The translations under genes were made by a program, and so were the position numbers. Below are positions 1 to 11,149 of a stretch of 64,000 nucleotides of DNA, one piece after another; position 1 is the stretch's first letter; each line of letters opens with the position of its first letter. Source of the DNA: Erpobdella octoculata (Eukaryota; Annelida; Clitellata; Hirudinida; Erpobdellidae). Below the pieces are notes generated by a model. The model saw only the letters and a list, made by a program, of their open reading frames with translations. It ran no database searches and had not been told where the DNA came from. The stretch covers positions 8,967,406-9,031,405 of the forward strand of contig OZ022240.1 of assembly GCA_963978895.1 (NCBI GenBank), in the 5' to 3' direction.

Positions 1-790
1 TATCAGTAGCGACCCTGTGCATTAAAAAAGCCAGGTCATTTTGAGGTCAGAATTCTCAGCCGGGTCACCTATCCTTTTACTTCTCCCTTATTTTCCACCT
101 CCACCCTCTATCAGCTGCAGTGGAGCATCCTGGATTTTTCGGGGGGGGGGGGGGGGGGAGTGAAACAAATATTTTTGGAAGTTTGGAAATTCTTACAGCT
201 TCAATTGTTTATTCCTTCTTAAACCCTTTCAAACCATAAATGTTTTTAATACAGTTAAATCAGATTTGATTTCTAACAGCAGAATAATTTTATTTTAGAT
301 TCAAAGCTATACATTTTTTTTAAATGTCAAGAAATATAACAAGTAAATTAAAAACGAATTTTTAAAACCAATGCTCATATATGTAATTAAAACAAAAATT
401 TTGCAATCAATTTTTTCTTATATTACTCTTATTTTATATTAAAGTCGAAATATCTTAATTATATCGAAATATCGAAATTAATTAAAATTAACTAAATTAA
501 TTGACTTATTGTAAAACTAATAATTGAATATTGCATTGTCTTCTATTTTGAGCATGTATGCAAAATTTGAAAAAAATCTATCATCAGGAAGTGACTCAAA
601 AATTGATTGCAAGATTTGAAACAGACAGAGAAACAGAGACGACGAGTTAATAAAAGCATTGGTAAAAAGTTGAACCACTTGATCTGTTCTCTGATGAAAA
701 ACTTAAAAAAAAGTTTTTTTGCCAAATATTTATATAAAAAATCGAAATAATTTTTCATAAAAGCAATTGTAGGAATGTGCTACAACATAT
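1..790. other. AT-rich intergenic DNA, no gene seen
   Basis: No frame here looks coding; the short frames are broken by AT-rich low complexity. The only distinct item is a run of 18 G at 141-158. An A/T-rich stretch at 590-660 (aaacagacagagaaacagag) resembles the tail of the dispersed repeat described at 791. Confidence 0.6.
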
Positions 791-1098
791 ACAAGTAAAG
801 GAAAAAATGAGTTTTTCAACACATACTTTTATTTCAAATACACTCAATTTAGAAATATGAAAGATATTCAAATTAAGTTTTTTGCTTTTTTGTAAATACC
901 ACTAAATTTAAAAATTATGTCAAAATCAATTGAATCATGTATTGTCATCCATTATATAAGGCTGAAAGTTTCAGCTTCCTAGCTAGTCAAAAAGCTGGTT
1001 AAATTTTACTTGCAGGATTTGTATACAGAGAAAACCACGCACCCACAAAAAAACAAACAAACAGAGAATAGAAGTTGAATAAAATTTAGTAAATAAGG
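791..1098 (+). repeat. Dispersed repeat family R1, copy 1
   Basis: About 300 bp, shared with 5383-5697 (same orientation) and 20398-20698 (opposite orientation). Shared landmarks in order are a gagtttttcaacacatac start, a tttagtggtatttac-type core (reversed in copy 3), the block cttcctagctagtcaaaaag, and an agagaatagaagttgaa tail after an acagagaaa stretch. Copies are 85-90% alike by eye. No coding potential or terminal repeats are seen, so class is unknown (old non-autonomous transposon or SINE-like). Confidence 0.7.
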
Positions 1099-2380
1099 GC
1101 TAATTTCTAAAAAGTTTACATCAATCTTTTTTGTGGTATTACCATCAGTTAAACCAGTTTATTCATATATTTTCAAGCAGTACATTTTTTTGGAATATTG
1201 TTTATGGTGAGGTGACGAGGGGTTTAACTATAGAACTCTCCTTTGTTGGTGAACAAGCATGAATAATTTTACAACAGTCTTTTTTGTTCTAACCCCCTCC
1301 CCTTATGTGCGCCCTAGACCAGACATAAACACGCCGAGTATTACGTTTTCATGCATTCAAAAAATTCAGGAATGATTTTGAAACGACGACGTCATATGTT
1401 GCCGATTACATGGGCTGTGACGTTATTTAGTGGGACAGAGTGGGGGGTCTACCTCTTTTGAAGTGGGCCCATGAGGTTGATTTAGGTCTCTCATTGACGT
1501 TGAAGTGGCTTCCCTTGACATTGAACAAAGTGGGTTCCTCATGATGCTGCCGCTGAAGTGGCCATCATTGGACGTAGAACTGGAAAAGTAGCTACGACAA
1601 CCCCGATGATATAAGAGGAAAAAGTATGGAAGTTTTTGGAAAAATTTTGAAAAAGTAGCTACGACAACAGTCCGGTCACAGTTTTTTAGCAGGAAAATAT
1701 ATGGAAGTCTTCAAAATTTTTGTAGAAAAGTATCTACGAGCTACGACTGCCCTTCGATCATCAGCTTTCTTGGGAGGAGGGAATTTAACATTATGAACAT
1801 GAAATGTTAGAACGTGTGGCCTACAGACATGTGTTAAGAAATAAAGTTTGAGCTACATAGCAAGAACCAGCCAATTTCTTAAATCCCTTATAATAATTTC
1901 ACCGTAGGCCTGTCTTGTTTTCTAGCTAACTTGCTTGAAGGTTTGCAAACCTTGAAAGTGCAAATAAACTAACTTCCCGTCATCGAATCGAGCTGAAATT
2001 TGAAATACAGCCTCACTCCTCCTGACTATGTATTCTGTTGAAGTTTTGAAAATTTGTTGTACAAATTTTTTTTCAATTACCTATGTTTTAAAACAAATCA
2101 AATACAATTATATAGATGTTTACATATAAGTTCACAGTACCTATGTATTAACTTATGAACATTTTTTCTAAAAAACAACGTTTATATATAAATGTATTAA
2201 AAACTTAAAAATAATATTTAAGTGCACATAATAAATTCCTTAAAACCAAACCTTCCGTTCGAAAGACTTGGGCGTTATCTGTATATACGTACAGGGTGGC
2301 CCAAAAAAATTAAGTGAGAACATCTTGTAAGATGTGACCTAATTGCATGGGTGGTGCTTAAGAAATAATGAATTGTTCTA
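1099..2380. other. Intergenic DNA, no gene seen
   Basis: No supported gene. The GC content rises locally at 1310-1800. At 2294-2310 there is a single cagggtggcccaaaaaaatt block that resembles one end of a mariner/Tc-type transposon, but no matching second end was found. Confidence 0.4.
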
Positions 2381-2390
2381 AAATCAACAG

Positions 2391-2696
2391 TTGGGCTCAT
2401 CTTACCTGATGAAGGTTATTTACTGCAATTGTCTGGGTGATAAACCCCCTGCAGCTGCAGTAGACAAATTGAGAACTTGTAGAAAAATAATTTTAAGTTC
2501 ATTGAAGCACGTGGACACTGCCACGGTACGGACTCTTGTAATGTTGAAGTCGTTGTTCCAGACTATAATGATAGTGAAAATGAATTTGACTGTGGAGACA
2601 AAAATCCAACAATGCTTCCTGACGTGATATGGTATGAAGATTTAGAATGAGTAGATGAGGTTGGCAAGTTAGGGTCTGATTTTGTGTTTAATTCCG
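2391..2696 (+). pseudogene. Acidic coding fragment split by a hAT insertion
   Basis: Two overlapping frames look partly coding. From about 2516 to a stop at 2648-2650 one frame reads an acidic peptide (CHGTDSCNVEVVVPDYNDSE, then further D/E-rich residues ending IWYEDLE). It continues in frame past the stop to 2704, where the hAT element begins. The same frame resumes after the element at 4233 (LNVSDIADEEI, then a stop). The insertion therefore lies inside what was once a reading frame. Acidic N-terminal regions like this occur in piggyBac-type and other transposases, but no domain is recognisable. Treat as a relic of unknown identity. Confidence 0.35.
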
Positions 2697-2704
2697 CTCA
2701 TCAC

Positions 2705-4224
2705 CAGTGGCGGCGCTAGGCATGGGCAAGGGTGGGCATTGCCCGCCCTCACAATGGTCTTGCCCAAAGTTTGCCCGTTCTCACAAAAAATTATTGAACT
2801 ATCATTTTACAACAGTTAATTAAAGTAAATTTTACGGTCTTTTAAAACACTGTGTCGTAGTTTTTGTTTTAAAAGTAAAAACAGTAAAAAATGTTACAAA
2901 ATGCGAAAGTATGTTACATTTAATGCTACTTTTGGTTCTATAATGTGCATAAACTTTAAATTTTATAGACAAGTAAATGCCAAGTCTCTACTAACACTGA
3001 TCATGTCCTCCAATTTCGTTGTAATGCTAATTTTAATGGAGAAAATATTACTCCGCTTAATGACTGTCACAAAACTTCAGTCTGTTAATTTAGATTTATT
3101 AGCTGCTACAAATTTGATAACTGAAGTATTGAACAAATTCTTAAAAAAGCATGATAAATCATTGTGAAAAATCATTAATAATGATGCATCGGATTTAATA
3201 GATATGTATAATCTTAAATGGGAGAAACCCCAAAAAAGAGGAAGGTTTCTAATAAACTACATGAATCAGCAATAATGGAAACCACAGGTGATCAACAAAT
3301 TATCAATAGCTTTGATCGTATTAAACTACACATATTTTCCCCATGTTTGGATACTATCATTGTGGAATTAAAACGTAAATTTTCATTAGAAAATTGTTCA
3401 ATTTTTGGATCCAAAACATGATGAATTCCTTGAAATAGATAGTAATACATTTATGGCTGAGTTTTATCAACTCAATATTTCTGATTCGCAAGCTGAATGT
3501 CACAGTGCTAAACGTTTAATGCAAAGAAAATCAACGGAATTGTCATCATTGATTTATTTGCTCCAATTTCTAAAGCCCTACAAAGATGCATTCTATGAAC
3601 TTTAGAGACTGATTCAAATTGGTCTGACATTGCCGGTGAGCTCTACTGGTTGTGAGCATAGTTTTTCTAAACTTCGGATTATAAAAACCTACCTTCGAAA
3701 CAGTAAGTTTGACATTCGTCTAGATGACATAAGTATAATAGCAATGAACCGGGAACGTGCTGAAAATATTGAACTTGATGATGTTTTTGATAAATTTTGT
3801 AGTTCACACAACAGTCGTCGTATCGTTGTATACTAATTCAACTCATATTTTGCTGTTTAAGTTAAGTGCTTTGACTTTGTTTTGAATTTGCTTTTAGAAA
3901 TATATTTGTGTTTGTGTTCTTTGGTTATTGTCTAACTACGGAGTTCTTTTATAGTGTGTGATGATACACTTAAGAGTTTCTTAAGGATGCTTTGGCATAA
4001 ATTGTGTGATATCATTCCACGAGATTTAGTTACAACCAAATAAAATCACAAGTTTAGTTACGAAATTTAGTAACAATAAATTCACTAGCGAATGCATTGT
4101 CATTGTGATTAACCTTAACAAGTTAAATGCATACGTTAGGTTTGCCATGTCAATGCTTGCCCGACCTGAATTTTGTTTGCCCAAATGTTGCCCACCCTCT
4201 TCTGAAATCCTAGAGACGCCACTG
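2705..4224 (+). mobile_element. hAT transposon, 1520 bp, with perfect 8-bp TSD
   Basis: The left end cagtggcggcgctagg and the reverse complement of the right end cagtggcgtctctagg match at 14 of 16 positions. Both ends are followed by G-rich subterminal sequence with several tgccc/gggca motifs. The host octamer CTCATCAC occurs immediately outside both ends (2697-2704 and 4225-4232). An 8-bp TSD with CAG-initial inverted repeats is diagnostic of the hAT superfamily. The interior carries broken transposase sequence of the zinc-finger MYM type/hAT kind. The element is short for an autonomous hAT, so it is internally deleted. Confidence 0.93.
3040..3836 (+). pseudogene. Broken hAT transposase (ZMYM1-like) C-terminal half
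   Basis: Three consecutive fragments in different frames lie in transposase order. 3218-3421 carries KKRKVSNKLHESAIMETTGD, then an IKLHIFSPCLDTIIVELKRK stretch like the region before the dimerisation domain of ZMYM1-type hAT proteins. 3405-3605 follows. 3630-3836 is the hAT C-terminal dimerisation domain, with PVSSTGCEHSFSKLRIIKTY then RLDDISIIAMNRERA, matching the family pattern P.S...CERSFS.L..IK..LR. Frameshifts and a stop at about 3603 separate them, so no functional protein can be made. The N-terminal zinc finger is absent. Confidence 0.85.
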
Positions 4225-4232
4225 CTCATCAC

Positions 4233-4906
4233 TTAAATGTATCGGATATTGCTGATGAAGAAATTTAAAACTTTTCATAACGATCAGTATTAAACTTTTC
4301 ATCATCATTTTTTAGTATTCAACTTTTGTTTTTGTATATATTACTGTTTTAGAGGCTCTCCGTGATTAAATAAAAAAAAATTAATATCGTTAACGATTTC
4401 AATGATTTATCATCTTGACCTTTAATCCAATGACTTTAGATTTAAATGTTTTTATGCAGCATATGTGGCATCACAAATCATAGAAATTGCTTCAGAAATG
4501 TCTTGCATATTCTAATGCTAATGATGAAAAATTATGGCGACCATGACCTTGGATCTGACAAGGTCAAATTGTGGAAATGACTAGATAAATTATAAATATA
4601 ACTTTTTAATCATGTTTCACATAAAAAATTTGTCTAAAATGTTTCATTTTTTCTGCCAAGGTCACACCGATAATTTCTCAGGTTTGTTAACGGGGATGTT
4701 ATAAAGTACTAAAAAATCTGAATCCAACGATGTATATTACATGCTTGCATTATTTTTTCCAGCCTTTCACGTTGGCGGACCGCGTTAAATTCAATTTTTT
4801 AATGAATTCTCCCAATTGAAAATACTAATAATCTAGTTTAATTTTGTCCTTTTTAAACCGAAACTAACCAAAATATACAGTCGGCCACCGGGGAAGGTGG
4901 GTTTTA
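4233..4906. other. Intergenic DNA, no gene seen
   Basis: Apart from the first 34 bases, which continue the reading frame interrupted by the hAT element, nothing is supported here. The sequence is AT-rich without tandem structure. Confidence 0.45.
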
Positions 4907-4979
4907 TGCCCAGACCCGGGATTGAACCGGGGACCTTTAGATCTTCAGTCTAACGCTCTCCCAACTGAGCTATCTAGGC
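4907..4979 (-). tRNA. tRNA-Phe (anticodon GAA) or a tRNA-Phe-derived SINE head
   Basis: On the minus strand 73 nt fold as a complete cloverleaf. The acceptor stem GCCTAGA pairs with TCTGGGC (one G-T wobble) and is followed by A73. The D arm is TAGCTCAGTTGGGAGAGC. The anticodon loop CTGAAGA has GAA at positions 34-36 (4946-4944). The T stem CCCGG/CCGGG encloses TTCAATC. No CCA is encoded, as expected in eukaryotes. Oddly, no T-run terminator follows. Instead the tRNA is bracketed by an inverted GTCGGCC/GGCCGAC pair about 100 bp apart, and the 3' side continues as ACCTTCCCCGGTGG. That context suits a retroposed or SINE-type copy as well as a real gene. Confidence 0.72.
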
Positions 4980-5029
4980 CGACAAAGGAATAAAATCTAA
5001 TTTCAACACCGATAGAGCAGCTTAATGTT

Positions 5030-5382
5030 TCACACGAACAGTGGCTCGTCCTTAGGTGAGGTGAGATTTATTAGTTCTTGTTTTCTTGTCAACATGCGGT
5101 GCTTGTGGAGATACTGTCTCATTGCGCAGACAAACTTTTGAAAGTTTTTCTCTTCATTGATTCGATTAATTGTTTTGCAGAGCGTGTCTTTACAGTTTGT
5201 TACACCACCAGCCTCATTGAGAAACTGCGTCAGCACGATTTGCGATAATTATAGTCAATAGTATTCAAAGGTCAATAGAACCTTTTCATTATTTTCTAGA
5301 CTATTGCAATAGTTGACCGGTTAGAAACTTTGAATGCATCCAACAGACCAACTCGATGAAAAGTCAACGTTATTACAAAAAA
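5030..5382. other. Intergenic DNA, no supported gene
   Basis: A minus-strand frame of 68 residues is open here (MLTQFLNEAGGVTNCKDTLC start), with balanced amino-acid composition. It has no recognisable domain and no convincing splice sites, so it is only noted. Confidence 0.3.
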
Positions 5383-5697
5383 ACAAGTACAGGAAAAAAA
5401 CGAGTTTTTCAACTCATACGTTTATTTCAAATACACTCAATTTAGAAATACGAGAGATATTCAAATTAAGCTTTTCGGTTTTTTGTAAATACCACTAAAT
5501 TTATTATTTGTAAATACCTCTAAAATTATGTCAAAATCATTTGAATCATGTATTGTCATCCAATATAAAGCTATACTGAAAGTTTCAGCTTCCTAGCTAG
5601 TCAAAAAGCTGGTTAAATTTTATTTGCAAGATTTGCGTACAGAGAAACACACCCACAAACAGAGAATAGAAGTTGAATAAAAGTTTGTAAAAAGAAG
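5383..5697 (+). repeat. Dispersed repeat family R1, copy 2
   Basis: Same order of blocks as copy 1 at 791-1098, including cttcctagctagtcaaaaag at about 5590 and the agagaatagaagttgaa tail. This copy carries a short internal duplication of ttgtaaatacc(t)actaaa at 5480-5525, also seen in copy 3, so copies 2 and 3 are closer to each other there than to copy 1. Confidence 0.7.
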
Positions 5698-6297
<600 letters not shown>

Positions 6298-6934
6298 GTG
6301 CTGGTTTTTGAGCATTTAGTTATTTAAAAATAAAAATCACGCTGACGTCGTAATATCTTCCCCCTAACAAAATTACTGTCACCCACACTTTTAACAGCTC
6401 ATTATTGCTATCTGTCGTTTACAGTCTTCTGTGTTTTGATTTAATGATTTTTATATGAAAAGAGTGTTTAGATTACTTACGTGACTGAAGCAGCAGAATG
6501 AAGCCCGCATTAGAACACTGCAAGGGCCGGACCAGGTCTTAAATTCAGGGGCCTGAAATTTTAGCTTATAAAACGGATCGAGCCACACCGGGCCGTTCAA
6601 AATTGACCTGCGCAGTATTATAGTCAGTCTATTCTGTATGATCGAAACAAACCTAGTTGGTAATCTCATTTCAGAAAATTATTCGAAAAGTAGCTAATTA
6701 CAAATTAAGTCATTATAATTTTGAGATTTTTTCAGACTTGTTAACAAGTTGTCGAAATATCTGAAAAATAGAACATTAGATTTAATAGGTGTAGAAAACT
6801 TTGATCAAATCCCACCACATTCAAAAAGTCGAAAATGAAAAATTTGCAGAATAATAAATTTGAAATAAATTAAACCAAAGAAAAATAATTTCAAAGAAAT
6901 TTTATTACCATTTGTTTAGTAGTTATTATGAGAT
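6298..6934. other. Intergenic DNA with a GC-richer patch
   Basis: 6510-6610 is GC-rich (gggccggaccaggtc, ggggcctgaa, accgggccgtt) and resembles in style the ggcctgg-rich patch at 45480-45620. Both may be remnants of one MITE family. No terminal repeats or TSD could be defined. Confidence 0.3.
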
Positions 6935-7137
6935 ATGAGATCCTCTTCTCACAATCATAAATTCATAACCTCATTAAATCATACTTTTGTCAAACGTTCT
7001 TTCTCTTATGCTGGTTCATATACGTGGAACTTTTTACCTTCTAACTTATTATTGCGCGATTCTTTGTTAGTAAATTTATCAAAGAGCGACTTGGAGTTTA
7101 CGAAAAGGCGCTTTATAAGTTATTTTTGATTGATTGA
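6935..7137 (+). pseudogene. L2/CR1-type LINE reverse-transcriptase C-terminal fragment
   Basis: The frame reads MRSSSHNHKFITSLNHTFVK, then RSFSYAGSYTWNFLPS, the motif that closes the ORF2 of L2/CR1-type non-LTR retrotransposons. It is followed by a stop and the ttgattgattga tail. It is the diverged counterpart of residues 230-294 of the larger fragment at 54234-55075 (RSFSYSGPYLWNSLPSS). It is severely 5'-truncated, as is usual for LINE insertions. Confidence 0.8.
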
Positions 7138-7598
7138 TACCCCATAGGAATAGTAATTAATATACGACTATATACACGTAAAGACGTAAAGCAATTAAAA
7201 ATAGTTAAGTCATTGATATCCATTATAAGAAAAACAGTCAACAGTTTATTTATTTGATAATTTGCAATTTAAAACTATGATAATTTTAATTGCTGAAATG
7301 CCTAAAAGGCTACCAACTTTAAACAATTTGTCATAATTTGCTATTTGATTACCATTTCTATAAAATGAAAAGCACCAAAAAATGTTAACGTTAACGCTTA
7401 AACCTACACTATTCAAAATCAGATTTTTCTTATGTGGCAATTGATACAAATGCTGGTCAAACACTTTAAAAATTTGAGTAAATTGGACAACTTCGTACTT
7501 AAAAACTGGGAAAGTTTTTCAAGTTTTCAAAATGCAGTTGATGTGGTGCTTTACTTTTCTACCAACAGAAAAAACAACAGCATTAGTCACGTCGAAAC

Positions 7599-7942
7599 CA
7601 GAGGTGCACATGGGTTGGGTCGGGTTGGTTTGGATTGGTCGGGTTCAATTTTTTTGACACCATCGTGGGTCGGGTTGGTTTGGATTGGTCGGGTCCAATG
7701 TTTTTGACACCATCGTGGGTCGGGTTGGTTTGGATTGGTCGGGTCCAATGTTTTTGACACATGCGTGGGTTGGGTTGGGTTGGGTTGAAAATGAAAACTG
7801 ATTTTTTAATTAACAAACAAAAAATTAACTGTGGGTTGGGTTGATTCAGAAAATTTAACGCTTCAGGTGGGTCGGGTCGGGTTGGGTTGAGAAAATGGTG
7901 GGTTGTGTTGGGTCGCCAAAAATAGACCCATGTTTACCTCTG
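7599..7942. mobile_element. hAT-type MITE rich in GGGTTGGG (family M1)
   Basis: The termini are inverted: cagaggtgcacatgggt at the left and the reverse complement of acccatgtttacctctg at the right (15 of 17 match). The CAGAGGTG start is typical of hAT MITEs. Inside are three tandem copies of a 50-bp unit (about 7615-7764) containing gggtcgggttggtttggatt and tttttgacacc, then further gggttggg blocks. Flanking octamers gtcgaaac/gtccaaga match at only 5 of 8, so the TSD here is decayed. A second copy at 54154-55282 has a 7/8 TSD, which supports the boundaries. Confidence 0.8.
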
Positions 7943-8769
7943 GTCCAAGACTACAAAACAGGTATGAATATCTCTAAATCGTCCAATGTATACATGGCCT
8001 TTGGAAAATACAAGATGAAAAAAATCTATAAAGAGACACAGTTGAACGATTATATAAATTTTAATAAAAAAAGTCTTTATATATTTGTTATTAATAAATT
8101 TTAAGCATAAAAAACAATTGATAAAAACACATTCTGAATTTTAGTAAATAGAGTCCAGCTGTTCATAGCTTGGCACGTTATTTCCCGCATGAGTTTAAGG
8201 ACTGCCAAACATTAAGACACCACATTGCCATTTTAAAATAGTTTAAACTGCCAAACATTAAGACACCACATTACCATAACACATAGTATTAAATCAATCA
8301 CAATTCATTTAATCAAATAATAATATTAATATTAATAGCCTGGAAGACGCCATCATTTTAAACGAAACAATTATAAGTACCGATCTTTAAACAGCCAACT
8401 ATGCGATACAACGCAAAATTATGGTGTTGAAAACCTTTTCGCATAAAATATTAAACCTTTTGTCAACAAAAGTTGATAAACTTTAATTAAAATTAAGTTT
8501 AAAATTAGTATTCAAAAATGTGTTCTTAACGTGCCATAATCTATCAAGTTAAAATTTTGAAAATGAAGCATTGTGTAATTGTAAAATGTATTTATTAATA
8601 ATGAATTCAAATATATTTAAACATAAAAAGTTTTACTTTTTTCATCAAAAATTATTTTCAAAACTGTACGAAAACATGATTCATGATATTTTTATTTACA
8701 TATCCTTTATATTTCGTAATTCGAACGTTTTTAATTTTTTTGCAAAAAATTATTTGATAATAAGAAGAA
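7943..8769. other. AT-rich intergenic DNA
   Basis: No gene. A segment of about 40 bp, gccaaacattaagacaccac, occurs twice (around 8195 and 8252). The open frames at 7895-8104 and 8571-8774 have the K/N/F/I composition of random AT-rich DNA. Confidence 0.4.
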
Positions 8770-8904
8770 TTTAAAATACAAAATTATTTACCACACTCCT
8801 CTAAATACTTGATATACATATCAAGTATTTACCACACTCCTCTAAATACTTGATATACATATCAAGTATTTAGAGGAGTGTGGTAAATAATTTTGTATTT
8901 TAAA
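8770..8904. repeat. Tripartite inverted repeat (foldback)
   Basis: The block ttaccacactcctctaaata appears twice in direct orientation (from about 8789 and 8829) and once inverted (about 8868-8886). The near-palindrome cttgatatacatatcaag sits at each junction. The outermost arms, ttaaaatacaaaattattt and its reverse complement, close the structure at 8771 and 8903. The RNA or single strand could form either a long or a short hairpin. Confidence 0.88.
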
Positions 8905-9190
8905 GTATAAGGATTGAAAATATAGGAAACTTTCGAATCAATATGGAAAAAACAAAATTTTTATTATGACTTTTTAAATTGAAAAAATAAATATTGCTTT
9001 TTAAATAAACTAAAATTTGATGATTCATTTTTTACAGTAAATTTTTAATTTTTATAAAATTTACAAATTTAATTTATTTAAATTTATTTTATATTTCGTT
9101 CACATTTTGTCAGATAAATCTTGAAATTTAATAGAATGTAAAGTCTTTAAAAACAAAGAAATCCACAAAATTTCAGTTTGATTGGATGAT
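8905..9190 (+). repeat. AT-rich dispersed repeat family R2, intergenic copy
   Basis: Begins aactttcgaatcaatatgga and shares with 19925-20190 the same succession of blocks, ending in an aatttca..tgattgg.tgat motif. Further diverged copies lie in SLC26 intron 13. The foldback at 8770 abuts its start, so the hairpin may be one end of the family. Confidence 0.55.
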
Positions 9191-10154
9191 GGAAAGTTTT
9201 TTTTTTAAGAGCATGCCTCAAGCAATTAAGCAAGCATACACGGAGAAGTTAATGAAAAGGATTTAACAATAGTTCATCATCCAGCATCGCAAACTGAAAT
9301 GTATAATAAAACTAATTTCTAATAAGCGTTTATGTTATTTAAAATCCAATCAAACCACCAAACTCTTAACAGGTTTTGTTATTCGTACAGTAACCTCCGA
9401 GAACAATTTGTCAGCGCAAACATGATTATTATTATTATTATAAAGTAATACATACTCGATGTATACAGGACTTGCCAAAAGCCTCGGTTTGTTATTCGTA
9501 CAGTGAGTCACACTTACATGACTTGCCACAAGTTACGTCAGTTTGAATGAAAATAATCAATTGCCGTTTTGTTATAAAGCAAAAGTTCAGAATTTAAAAA
9601 CCTGAGACCTTGTTTAAAAATGTTTTTCTTTGGATCATCAAAGCAGGTTAATACCGGGTTTCGAGTTTCAATACGATAAAAATTTTAATTTTTCAAAATT
9701 TCATGTAAGCGTTGTATTATATCTCGCTCTTTATTGTCTAGATGATCAACATAAATAAATAAATTAAATCGCTGGCAATAAATATACACTAAGACCTCGC
9801 TTTGCGTTTTTTTCGAAGTTGCGTCTCTGCTTAAATGTTTACTTTTTCAATTTTCAACTTTTATCCATAGATCGCTGCACTAAAAATAACTCAAAATAAC
9901 TTAAACAATGCCGAACTCTATATTAAATCTCTGATAAAAACAAGTTTTTAGATTTTTATTTTAAGTCTTTAACTTTAGATTGTCGATTGTATTCATTTTT
10001 ATTTAATTCTTATTTTTTTATTATTATTTAAATGTAAACCGCTGTGCGTCATTGTCAGGCTGGTTAATAAAGATTTACTTACTTACTTACTTACTTACTT
10101 TCTTTTAAAAAAGTAGTATTTTTGTAACCTTGGAACTTATCTTCAATTTCTACA
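9191..10154. other. Intergenic DNA, no gene seen
   Basis: Contains two ttgttattcgtacagt blocks (9376 and 9488) about 112 bp apart and a short acttacttactt run at 10077-10100. No coding signal. Confidence 0.4.
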
Positions 10155-10365
10155 TGGTTTGCTATTGAAAATCATACTTCATTTTGCTATAGAAAATCAT
10201 AATTCATTTTGCTATAAAAAATCATAATTCATTTTGCTATAGAAAATCATAATTCATTTTGCTATAGAAAATCATAATTTAATTTTGCTATAGAAAATCA
10301 TATTTCATTTTGCTAAAGAAAATCATAACTTATTTTGCTATAGAAAATCATAATTTACTTTGCGT
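10155..10365. repeat. 25-bp minisatellite upstream of the SLC26 gene
   Basis: About eight copies of a 25-bp unit containing ttttgctatagaaaatcata, with scattered substitutions. It lies some 450 bp before the SLC26 start codon. Confidence 0.9.
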
Positions 10366-10616
10366 TTCTGGAACGTATCCACGACGCACTTACATTGGTG
10401 TATATACATACATATATGCCATCGCCAAAAACGATGTTGTTGGGGTCTATAATAAACAACACTCGACTATGAAGGGTTCGAATCGTGGCTCTGTAGTATA
10501 GGAATTGTACGGCTCACAATCCGTCACGAGTTAACTAACAGCTACCGATTAAAGTGTATATTGAAAGGAAACATAGCGTTGATATGTTTTATGAGCCCCA
10601 TATATAAAATTTGGAT

Positions 10617-10618
<2 letters not shown>

Positions 10619-10711
<93 letters not shown>
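10619..10711. repeat. (TA)n microsatellite embedded in a dispersed repeat
   Basis: About 90 bp of TA with one C interruption. It is flanked by blocks (gtacggctcacaatccgtca at 10508, gatagctattatataagcgg at 10717) that recur around the TA array at 58628-58915 as cggcttacaatccgtcacta and atagctatcgaagat. The TA tract is thus part of a larger repeat unit that itself has dyad symmetry. Confidence 0.85.
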
Positions 10712-10713
<2 letters not shown>

Positions 10714-10799
10714 TCGATAGCTATTATATAAGCGGTCACTTACAGATTTGTTACGATCGAGTAAATGTATAATTATAGAGCTCTAATGAACTTTTCAGC

Positions 10800-11149
10800 A
10801 TGGATTCTGACCAAACTTCACATGATAATGTTCTCTACATTGATGATGAAAACGTCTTTAGGACGGGATTTGAGCCTTCGCTAGACGAGATAGATGAAGG
10901 CATTTACAACGATGAACCGCCTGATTCTTCAAACGGAAGAATTGACGGCCAAGAAGATGAAGACGACAGAAAATGTTTAAAATGTTTGCAGTGTTTGCAG
11001 CAAACGTATCACGAAGTTGTTTCAACTACAAACGAAATTGCTGAGCTTATAAAAAACGAACTGAAACCTTCCAGGCCAGGATGTCAATATTGGATATTAG
11101 AGTTCATACATAAAAGATTTCCTTGCTTGAAGTGGATGTCACATTACAG
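10800..11149 (+). CDS. SLC26 exon 1: acidic cytoplasmic N-terminus
   Basis: Encodes residues 1-116. It begins MDSDQTSHDNVLYIDDENVF and is rich in D/E up to about residue 60. A cysteine cluster (KCLKCLQCLQQ) and then KRFPCLKWMSHYR lead into the first membrane helix. The KWM.HY.L..LKGD transition across the exon 1-2 junction is the usual SLC26 entry to the transport domain. The donor cag|gtatga leaves two bases, completed by the first base of exon 2 (AGG, Arg). The ATG at 10800 is the first in this frame. Confidence 0.88.

Noticed and set aside
2290..2320. Mariner/Tc-type terminal repeat (cagggtggccc)
   Set aside because: Only one end-like block seen; no inverted partner and no TA duplication identified.
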